Below are positions 54,635 through 62,200 of a stretch of DNA of 64,000 nucleotides, one piece after another (position 1 is the stretch's first letter; the number at the start of each line of letters is the position of its first letter). Where the stretch lies: assembly GCA_016706365.1 (NCBI GenBank), contig JADJJU010000015.1, positions 1 to 64,000 of the forward strand, in the 5' to 3' direction. Under the pieces are notes generated by a model. The model was not told the origin of the DNA, ran no database searches, and worked only from the letters and a program-made list of their open reading frames with translations. Both the position numbers and the translations under genes were made by a program. This stretch comes from Saprospiraceae bacterium. GTDB lineage: Bacteria > Bacteroidota > Bacteroidia > Chitinophagales > Saprospiraceae.

Positions 54635-55189
54635 ATGGATACGATACAAGCTCAAGTTACAGATAGTATGCCTCAGATAAATGCATCTAGAAATACTAAT
54701 CAAAGCTTTACAAGCATTTATGAAAATTATGGTGCTGCTATGCACAATACGATATTTAGGATCGTCAAATCTCAGCCAGTAGCAGAAGATGTGCTTCAGG
54801 AAGCATTTATTAAAATCTGGAAAAATTATTCCTATTATGATCATTCAAAAGGAAGATTGTTCACATGGCTTACTACGGTTGCTAAGAACTGCGCTTTGGA
54901 TTATTTAAGATCAAAAGGGCACAAGCAGGCAATGAAAAGAGATCATAATCCTATCAGGGAAGATGCTATTGTTGGGGCTTTACATGTAGATCACATAGGA
55001 ATAAATGAAATTCTGGAAAAGGAGCTATTGCCTGATAACAGAACAGTTATGGAAATGATCTACCTTCAGGGATATACGCTTGAGGCTACTGCAAAGAAAA
55101 TGGGGATACCTCTGGGCACAGTAAAGACAAAAGTCCGTAATTCTATTAACACTCTAAGAAAAGTGGTAACAAGACAGCAAGTTTGTTGA
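54635..55189 (+). CDS. ECF-type RNA polymerase sigma factor
   Basis: The 184-residue sigma-70 family protein of the ECF group has region 2 near 25-95 (SIYENYGAAMHNTIFRIV, AEDVLQEAFIKIWKNYSYYD, LFTWLTTVAKNCALDYLRS). Region 4 near 130-180 has IYLQGYTLEATAKKMGIPL and GTVKTKVRNSINTLRKVV, the helix-turn-helix that reads the -35. No anti-sigma gene (zinc-finger or FecR type) is next to it: the next gene is a YtxH protein after 210 bp. It sits in the middle of the small stress-protein cluster, between the two YtxH modules, and may drive part of that cluster. Confidence 0.93.
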   Translation: MDTIQAQVTDSMPQINASRNTNQSFTSIYENYGAAMHNTIFRIVKSQPVAEDVLQEAFIKIWKNYSYYDHSKGRLFTWLTTVAKNCALDYLRSKGHKQAMKRDHNPIREDAIVGALHVDHIGINEILEKELLPDNRTVMEMIYLQGYTLEATAKKMGIPLGTVKTKVRNSINTLRKVVTRQQVC

Positions 55190-55398
55190 CTTTAGTTTAG
55201 ATTCACATGATAAAAATCATAAAAAAGGAATCGAGCGGGCTTAAACTTATTTAAGCAAATTGATGTTGCTCAATATAAATAAGGCCCTTAAATAACATTA
55301 CAATCTATATGTAAATCAATGTTGTTGAAAGGGAATTAATTCAAGGTATTTAAATACAGATAAACTGTTTATTTTATAAAAATTAAATCAAAATTATC

Positions 55399-55677
55399 AT
55401 GGAAAATTTCAAGGAAAACGGAAAACTAATTGGAGCTTTATTAGCTGGTGCTTTAGTGGGAGCTGCAATTGGAGTATTATTTGCTCCAGCAAGTGGCAAT
55501 AAGACACGCAAAAAGATTGCCGGTGGAGCCAAAGACTGGATTGAAGAAGCCAGACAAAAAGTAAAAAAACAAGCCGATAAACTTGGCAGAAAGGCTGACG
55601 AGTTGGAAGCAATGGCAAAAGATAGATTGGACGAAGCATCCAATAAAGCAAAACAGAAAGTAGAGGCAATGAAATAA
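55399..55677 (+). CDS. YtxH-domain protein, copy 2
   Basis: The 92-residue protein has the same plan as copy 1. An N-terminal membrane segment (GALLAGALVGAAIGVLFAP) is followed by ASGNKTRKKIAGGAK and a charged coil (KVKKQADKLGRKADELEAM). Its N-terminus (ME, then NGKLIGALL) is close to that of copy 1 (NAKLIGALL), which indicates duplication. A terminator and an unknown-family gene (paralogue B) follow, as after copy 1. Confidence 0.9.
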   Translation: MENFKENGKLIGALLAGALVGAAIGVLFAPASGNKTRKKIAGGAKDWIEEARQKVKKQADKLGRKADELEAMAKDRLDEASNKAKQKVEAMK

Positions 55678-55693
55678 TTCCCTATTTTTTCTT

Positions 55694-55744
55694 CGGCCAA
55701 CTCAACGAATCTGTAGGTTTGTTTCAGTTGGCCGATTTTGTTTT
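55694..55744 (+). terminator. Terminator after YtxH copy 2
   Basis: CGGCCAACT (55694-55702) pairs perfectly with AGTTGGCCG (55726-55734), followed by ATTTTGTTTT. It shares the CAGTTGGCC-GATTTT right arm with the terminator at 53089-53156. Confidence 0.8.
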
Positions 55745-55779
55745 AGATTCACCCCTTACATTATTAAGCTGAGCAAATT

Positions 55780-56220
55780 ATGAAATCTTCCAATATTGCA
55801 ACGCAGAATGACTTAAAATTGCGCATTTTGCAATTGAAAGCAGAGCAAAACCAGGCAGCCGAAAATCTCAAAGAATCATTTGAGGATATGAAAGACATTT
55901 TGCGCCCTGCAAATCTGGCTAAGAATGCATTCAGTGATCTCTTTCAAGACAAACAGATTCAACAAGACCTAACTCAGCTGGGTCTTACTTTTGGAAGTAA
56001 TATGTTAATAAGCTATTTATTCGGAAAGAATAAAAACTTCAAACGCTTTGTTGGGTCCTCATTGGTGGAACAGTTTACTACCAACTTTATACAAAACAAC
56101 ATTCCACTCATCATGGATTATTTCGAGCTTCTAATAGCGAAAGGCCAGGCTGCCGTTGCTGAAGACGAAAATGATCAGGAGCTTTCTGAGACTGATCGAT
56201 ATGCTCAATATGCACAATAG
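55780..56220 (+). CDS. Unknown family, paralogue B
   Basis: The 146-residue soluble protein starts with a long helix (LRILQLKAEQNQAAENLKES) followed by DMKDILRPANLAKNAF. The conserved core shared with paralogue A is GSNMLISYLFGKNKNFKRF, then SSLVEQFTTNFIQNNIPLIM. The C-terminal tail is acidic. It lacks membrane helices, though the amphipathic N-terminal helix might touch membrane. The shared G-x-x-x-G-[ST]-N, G-K-N-[KR], L-V-E-x-x-T-T and I-x-x-N-x-P positions define the family. Confidence 0.75.
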   Translation: MKSSNIATQNDLKLRILQLKAEQNQAAENLKESFEDMKDILRPANLAKNAFSDLFQDKQIQQDLTQLGLTFGSNMLISYLFGKNKNFKRFVGSSLVEQFTTNFIQNNIPLIMDYFELLIAKGQAAVAEDENDQELSETDRYAQYAQ

Positions 56221-56357
56221 TAAAGATATTTAATCAATACTTTCCGATCTGAATTCTATTAAATTTCAGTGACTTTTTGGTCACCTTCATTACGTATATT
56301 ATATTCCTCGAGCTTTGCTTCGGGTAAATTTTTATTTCACCTCAAATACTTATTACT

Positions 56358-56567
56358 ATGAGAACCACAGGAATTATTTTAATTATTATCGGAATTATTT
56401 TGACCGTAGTTACATCATTTAAATTCTTTACCAAAGAAAAAGTGGTGGACATTGGAGCTCTAGAAATTACGGCTGATAAACCTAATTATCTCAGTTGGTC
56501 ACCCATTTTAGGAATTGTCATCATTGTGGTCGGCGGAGTCGTTCTGTGGCAAGCTAAGAAAAACTAA
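56358..56567 (+). CDS. Small two-helix membrane protein
   Basis: The 69-residue protein has membrane helices near 4-22 (GIILIIIGIILTVVTSF) and 47-65 (WSPILGIVIIVVGGVVLW), with a polar loop between them (KEKVVDIGALEITADKP). The loop and layout recall small DUF-type membrane proteins common in Bacteroidota stress clusters. I cannot name the family. It lies between paralogue B and YtxH copy 3 on the same strand. Confidence 0.75.
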   Translation: MRTTGIILIIIGIILTVVTSFKFFTKEKVVDIGALEITADKPNYLSWSPILGIVIIVVGGVVLWQAKKN

Positions 56568-56752
56568 TTGTCACGCAGCATGAGTGAGATATCTGTCCAT
56601 ATTACGATAATTATGTAAGACTTCAGTCAAATTATATAATTCAACAAGGTCGAATTGGAAGCATCTTTGTATCCTATCATAATGGATTTCATGCATTGAG
56701 ATTTCCTGTTGATACTGAATACCTTTTAATCACAAAATTAAATTAAAATATA

Positions 56753-56983
56753 ATGAATAATGGATCTCACACTTTTCGGAACACTTTGTTACTGGGAATT
56801 GCAATCGGTACAGTGTTAGGATTGGTGATTGCACCATGGGAGGGCAAAAAGACCAGAAGGAAAATTGCAAACCGCTCCCGAGAATTGAAAAGTTTTCTTT
56901 CCGGAAAGCAGGAATTATCAGAATGGAAAGAGAACCCGGACATTACAATAATGGTAGTGGAACCGGCAAATCAGATAGTTTGA
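56753..56983 (+). CDS. YtxH-domain protein, copy 3 (short)
   Basis: The 76-residue protein has one membrane segment (TLLLGIAIGTVLGLVIAP) followed by WEGKKTRRKIANRSRE, the YtxH signature. Its tail is shorter than in copies 1 and 2 and not coiled, ending ITIMVVEPANQIV. It is more diverged than the other two, so an older duplication or separate acquisition is likely. The lipoprotein gene begins 34 bp downstream. Confidence 0.85.
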   Translation: MNNGSHTFRNTLLLGIAIGTVLGLVIAPWEGKKTRRKIANRSRELKSFLSGKQELSEWKENPDITIMVVEPANQIV

Positions 56984-57017
56984 AACATAAATATTGATCA
57001 ACTTAAAACCAAAAAAA

Positions 57018-57470
57018 ATGAAACTTAATATTTTGAAAATGTCAATGTTCGCATTCCTGATTACAGGTATGTTGATGAGCTGTAATGATACTCCAGCAGA
57101 GAACGTGGAAGAGGCTGAGGAAAATGTAGTTGAGGCACAGCAAGAACTGGAAGAAGCTCGCCAGGATTCTATGGAGTATGTTACTTATAGGACTGAGGCA
57201 GAAAGAAAACTGGATGAAAATGATCAAAAAATTGCTGCATTGAAGGAACGCCAAAGGACAGCAGCAAAAGAAGTAGAAGATAAATATGACAGAGACATTG
57301 AAGAAATGGAAAGACGTAATAAGGAATTACGTGACAATGTGCAAACTTATCAGCAAGGTGGTAGAGATCGTTGGGAATCTTTCAAGCAAAAATTTAATGA
57401 AGATCTTGACGCTCTGGGAAATTCTATTTCCAATGTCTTTGAACGTGATACTACAGACAACAACCGCTAA
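57018..57470 (+). CDS. Coiled-coil lipoprotein
   Basis: I take the ATG at 57018 because it directly precedes the signal sequence (MKLNILKMSMFAFLITGMLM) with lipobox MLMSC; the frame is open from 56994. The mature 130 residues are a long charged coiled coil (EEAEENVVEAQQELEEARQD, then AERKLDENDQKIAALKERQ) and a short C-terminal segment (ALGNSISNVFERD). This is a periplasmic or surface lipoprotein that may bridge envelope layers like a Braun-type spacer, but no known family is recognised. A terminator follows at 57548. Confidence 0.8.
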   Translation: MKLNILKMSMFAFLITGMLMSCNDTPAENVEEAEENVVEAQQELEEARQDSMEYVTYRTEAERKLDENDQKIAALKERQRTAAKEVEDKYDRDIEEMERRNKELRDNVQTYQQGGRDRWESFKQKFNEDLDALGNSISNVFERDTTDNNR

Positions 57471-57547
57471 CAGCATTATTTCCGTCTTTTGAGTCTTGAT
57501 GGAAATTAAAATGTACTTCCATACCGTATTCTTTTGCTAAAAATATT

Positions 57548-57583
57548 CCGCTCCGACGATTAAAATTGTTGGAGTGGATTTTT
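57548..57583 (+). terminator. Rho-independent terminator
   Basis: CCGCTCCGAC pairs with GTTGGAGTGG (two G-T wobbles) around a GATTAAAATT loop, followed by ATTTTT. It ends the lipoprotein gene and lies just before the HdeD-like gene. Confidence 0.7.
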
Positions 57584-57595
57584 AAATCTCATAAT

Positions 57596-58171
57596 ATGAC
57601 CAGGTATCAGTCGGTAATTATATATGGAATCCTGATAGTACTTAACGGGATTATACTTATGGCATTATCTTACAATACATCAAGAGTCATTCAGTATTCG
57701 GTAGGAATTGGTATGATCCTGGCAGCGATTTTTGCCATCATTAGTTCCAGAAAAAGTAAAGACTATCAAATCCCAATGAAATACCATGCTATCCATGCAG
57801 GCGGAATGCTAGCGTATGGCCTTGCAATTTTTGTTCTTGCGATAGATATTGAACTTTTCTTTAATATCACCACTTTTTTCCTGATATATTATGGTATTGT
57901 GGAGATAATTTTTTGCCTTCAACTGTTTATTTTAAAAACTAGAATACCGTTATATGTAATTGTCGCCCGAATGATTGTGGGATTAGCAATATCCCTGGGT
58001 GCCGTGTTTATCCTGGCAGCCTCGGAGGTGGATTTTAGCGTAGCAATGTTAGCTGCAGGATTGACATTTTTATTCAGTGGAATTATTCAGGCCATATTTA
58101 ATAATACACTGATGAGAGAAAGAGCTATACCCGTGGAAGATGAAGGAATTACACAAGTACAACAGAGTTAA
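57596..58171 (+). CDS. HdeD/DUF308-like polytopic membrane protein
   Basis: The ATG at 57596 is preferred to the open frame at 57566, because the earlier part overlaps the terminator. The 191-residue protein has about six membrane helices in pairs (VIIYGILIVLNGIILMAL, YSVGIGMILAAIFAII, and so on), a layout like the HdeD/DUF308 acid-resistance family, with glycines at helix starts (GMLAYGLAIFVLAID, ILAASEVDFSVAMLAAGLTF). The C-terminus is polar. The family assignment rests on layout more than on a motif. Confidence 0.65.
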   Translation: MTRYQSVIIYGILIVLNGIILMALSYNTSRVIQYSVGIGMILAAIFAIISSRKSKDYQIPMKYHAIHAGGMLAYGLAIFVLAIDIELFFNITTFFLIYYGIVEIIFCLQLFILKTRIPLYVIVARMIVGLAISLGAVFILAASEVDFSVAMLAAGLTFLFSGIIQAIFNNTLMRERAIPVEDEGITQVQQS

Positions 58172-58199
58172 AACTCTGAAAACCAGAAAACTTAAAGCA

Positions 58200-58622
58200 A
58201 TGGAAAAGAAAAATAGTGATCAGAACGATCCATATGACAATCAGAAAAAAGACAATCATACAGATATGCGAAACGAGAACAGAAATGAAACGCTTGAAGA
58301 TTCACTTTTTCTGCAAGAGGAAGAAGCGGTTCAAAATGAGGATGAAGATGAACTCAGTTTTAGCAAATACGAGAATGAAGATTTTGTTGCTGAGTTAAAT
58401 CAACAGAATGAGAGAATGCAAGAGGAAGATCCGCTGGAATTTAATGATAATCCATACCTGGATGATGTGGATTATGATGATCCTGAACTGGATATACCAG
58501 GTTCAGATTTGGATAATGAAATGGAAGACATCGGATCAGAAGATGAAGAAAATAACTATTATAGCTTAGGTGGTGATAGACATGAGGATCTCGATGAGCA
58601 GCATTTTGATGAAGACCAATAA
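58200..58622 (+). CDS. Very acidic, low-complexity protein
   Basis: The ATG at 58200 gives 140 residues, mostly Asp, Glu, Asn and Gln (for example DVDYDDPELDIPGSDLDNEM), probably disordered, with no signal or membrane segment. The upstream start at 58140 would overlap the previous gene and add a basic stretch unlike the rest. I do not recognise a family. Strongly acidic, unstructured proteins next to stress genes may buffer ions or shield macromolecules, but this is a guess. Confidence 0.65.
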   Translation: MEKKNSDQNDPYDNQKKDNHTDMRNENRNETLEDSLFLQEEEAVQNEDEDELSFSKYENEDFVAELNQQNERMQEEDPLEFNDNPYLDDVDYDDPELDIPGSDLDNEMEDIGSEDEENNYYSLGGDRHEDLDEQHFDEDQ

Positions 58623-58676
58623 ACTCAGTGGTTTTTATATTTCTATTTTTTTTTAATATAATTAAACTCAGGAAAA

Positions 58677-59168
58677 ATGTTAGCCTTACCGGTAATTTAT
58701 AGTGACAAACTGGAGACTGTGGACAGAGTAGATTTACACAGATATATTGGTAAATGGTATACAATTGCTTCCTATCCTAGTCCGATAGCACCGATTGCAC
58801 ACCATACGGAGGTGGAATATAAACTTACAAATAAAGGAAACCTCAAAGTAAAGAAGAGTTTCAGGAGTAGAGGCCGCTTCATTCAGGATTTAGTTCTCCA
58901 TGGTACAGCTTATGTGCAGGAGAATACGAATAATGCTAAATTTAAGGTCCAGTATTTGTGGCCATTTTTTGATGCGAGCTGTGTAATAGACTTGGCAGAT
59001 GATTACAGTTATGCTGTAATCAGTAATCCATCCAGATCCGCCCTGACAATTCTTTCAAGAAACCCTAAAATGGACTCCTCCATATATTCGACAATTATTG
59101 ATAGAGTCAAAAACAAAGGGTTTAATACCGATCGACTCAGGAAGACTCCCGAGCCTAATAAGGTCTGA
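58677..59168 (+). CDS. Lipocalin family protein (Blc-like)
   Basis: The 163-residue protein has the lipocalin first motif, RYIGKWYTIASYPSPI (G-x-W near residue 26), then EVEYKLTNKGNLKV and ASCVIDLADDYSYAVISNPS. The last fits the Blc-type conserved strand around W/Y-x-V/I-x-D-x-x-Y-x-Y-A-V-I. YLWPFFDASCVI is also like bacterial Blc. It lacks the lipoprotein signal of E. coli Blc, so either the start is wrong or it is cytoplasmic; no better ATG is seen upstream. Lipocalins bind lipids such as fatty acids or lysophospholipids and are often under stress control, fitting this cluster. Confidence 0.88.
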   Translation: MLALPVIYSDKLETVDRVDLHRYIGKWYTIASYPSPIAPIAHHTEVEYKLTNKGNLKVKKSFRSRGRFIQDLVLHGTAYVQENTNNAKFKVQYLWPFFDASCVIDLADDYSYAVISNPSRSALTILSRNPKMDSSIYSTIIDRVKNKGFNTDRLRKTPEPNKV

Positions 59169-59182
59169 ACCGATTAAGCATG

Positions 59183-59230
59183 TTAAGGTTGTTAAAATCT
59201 TTATTGCATAGATTTATTTGGCAACCTTAA
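59183..59230 (+). other. Two-tier hairpin just upstream of the DUF3494-HYR gene
   Basis: TTAAGGTTG (59183-59191) pairs with CAACCTTAA (59222-59230). Inside, AAATCT pairs with AGATTT around a TTATTGCAT loop. The right arm ends 10 bp before the ATG, so the structure would cover or expose the ribosome-binding area. It may be a terminator for the lipocalin gene or a translation control element. Confidence 0.5.
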
Positions 59231-59240
59231 ATATGTTTTT

Positions 59241-62200
59241 ATGAAAAAGTTTTTACCTTTCACAATAGCGCTATTTGCCTATTTTATTCCTTCTACAATT
59301 TATTCACAAGTACCTGATCTCGGCTCGACGTCAGGTTTTGTTTTTTTTACAGCAGCCGGAGCCTTCACGGTCACAGGTGCATCAGTAGTAACAGGTGATG
59401 TTGGTACGGATGCCGGTGCGTTTGCAGCTTTCCCTCCGGGTGTGTTAATTGGAAGTTCACACGTTGCTGATGCTCTTACGGCTCAGGCAGCTGCCGATGT
59501 TTTAGATGCATACGAATATCTGGATGGATTATTATGTACCTATGTTGAAGGAGTTACTTTCGGAAACGGTCAGATACTGACACCCGGGGTACATTGTGCG
59601 GGAGGAGCATCTACACTGAATGGCAATCTTATCCTTGATGGACAAAATAATCCGAATGCTGTTTTTATTATACAAATAGACGGAGCTTTTGCAAGTACAA
59701 GCAATTCTACTGTAACCCTGATAAATGGTGCATCCATCTGTAACATATTCTGGCAAATCAACGGAGCAGTTGAATTGGGTATCAATTCATTCTTCAGAGG
59801 AAACATTATTGCTTCAGGCGCCATTAGCCTTCTTTCTGGTGCGACAATTGAAGGCCGGGCATTGACGACTGCGGGGGCAATAGGCCTGTCCGATAATGTA
59901 GCATCAATTTGTGCATTAAATTTTAGTATTTCTTGCCCGGCAGCAATTTCAGTAACCTGCTCGGATGATGTGCCTGATCCTAATTTTGGAGAATTGACGG
60001 TGCTGGGAAATTGTGCAATGTTTTCAGTAGATCCGGATGTAATTCTCAATTTTGTTTGCGAGAATAATTATTCAATTTCAAGAATTTACCGCGCTAATAA
60101 TCAATGCGGTACTATCAGTACTTGCGAACAAATAATAACAGTACTGGATGCAGTTGCTCCAACCATCATATGTCCTCCTGCTTTGACCCTAATCTGTATT
60201 GAGGACGTTCCGGCCGCTGACACTAACATTCCCCTGATTACTGATAATTGCAGCGGTATTTTAAATGTAACTGTCACACCGGATATGCTTACAGGTTCGA
60301 ATTGTGCGACTGGCTTATCACTTTTAAGAGTTTACACTGTCACCGACCTATGTGGGAACACCGGAACTTGTTCACAGAGTATGATTATTCAGGATGATAT
60401 AGCTCCGATCATTACTTGTCCCCCAACTGCCAGCGTTACTTGCGGTCTGGATTTTCCGGTTCCAGGAGTTGGAGTGATTACAACTGATAACTGTATAGGT
60501 TTGATAGAGCTTACTTTTGACCAGGTGGCTATCATTGGTGTCGAATGTGAAGTCATGCGTACTTATACGGCAACTGATATTTGCGGCAATACCGCCACTT
60601 GTGAACAAATCATTTCAGTAATAGATAATGTAGCTCCTAAGATTATTTGCGCTGCAACTTTGACAGTGGGATGTGTAGGAGATGCACCTGTCGCTGATAT
60701 TTCTTCTGCAATTGTCACTGACAATTGTGATCCGGCAGTGATGGTTACAATTGCCCCGGATGTTTTAAGTAATATCACCTGTGAAAACGGATTTACTATC
60801 ACACGATTGTTCACTGCAACCGATGCTTGTGGCAATATAGCTACTTGTGTTCAATCTATTATTGTCAATGACGAGGAAGTTCCTGTCATCAGTTTTTGTC
60901 CTCCTTCCATTACAATTGCTTGTGGTACAGTATTGCCTCCAAGTGATATTGAACTTATAGTTGCAACAGATAATTGCACTGCTGCAGGAGACCTGAATGT
61001 TTTCAGCACTGACGTATTCAATGGCGGAAATGGATGCGGCGCAAGTCCTGCCATTACCAGCAGAATATATACTGTTCAGGATGCTTGCGGAAATGAAGCT
61101 ACTTGTGTTCAAACTATCAATATGACAGATGATGAAGCTCCTGTCATTACAAACTGCCCTCTAACAGTAAATCTTGCATGTGTAACTGACCTTATAGCTG
61201 GCGACGTTCAGTTGATTGTTGCTACTGACAATTGTACCATTACTGAAAGCCTTGTAATAACATTCGATGATTTTGATAATGGAGGTTCAGGATGTAATTC
61301 AGATCCACTTATCATTCAAAGAAATTATATAGTGAGTGATATCTGTGGAAATACTGCCAGTTGTGTACAAATTCTGAACATAGTAGATGATGAGGCACCG
61401 GTCACTATTAATTGCCCATTAGAGGTGACAATTAATTGTTTTGATGAATTGTCTCCTGGTAATACCAATTTGATTTCAGTAACTGATAATTGTGCTTTAG
61501 TGGCAGATCCTGTAATAGAGGTGCTTGATATCAGCAACAATGGCTCGGGCTGTGCTTCTGATCCGCTTATTATCAACAGAACTTTCACAGTTAGTGATGC
61601 TTGTGGGAACAGTAGTGTTTGCAATCAGCTTATTACAGTGATCGACGATGTGGCACCGATAATACAGGATTGTCCTTCTGATCTGCAATTTTCATGTATT
61701 GAAGATGTACCGGCCGGGGTAGAACTTACAGTTTCAGATAATTGCGGCAATGTTGTTGTAAGTTTGGCAGAAACAAATAATGGTGGAGCTGCTTGTATTT
61801 CAGATCCATTAATCATAAGCAGAACATATACTGCCACTGATGCATGTGGGTTTGATTGTATTGAAGAAGTCCCTGTTGCGAATGTGAATCTGCTGATTGC
61901 AAATGATAATTGCGGACTGGGCAATGTAAGCTTTATTGAAAGTAATAATGGGGGCAGTGGCTGTTTTACTGATCCATTGATTATTACAAGATTTTATACT
62001 GTTTCAGATGTTTGCGGAAATACTGCCACCTGTGATCAGATCATTACTATAATCGATGATGAAGCTCCCGCAATTTCTATACAACACCCTACCCTGGGAA
62101 TTTTGTCAAATGGAGAAATCATCAGCATACAATGTGAAAGCAATACAGCCGGATGGAATGTTGAAGCCCTTTTGGAAGGAATGGCAATGGTCACTGACAA

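Noticed and set aside
59532..61924. Many minus-strand frames of 70-160 aa opposite the HYR protein
   Set aside because: They arise from the repetitive coding bias of the plus-strand repeat gene. The plus frame is continuous and carries all domain signals.
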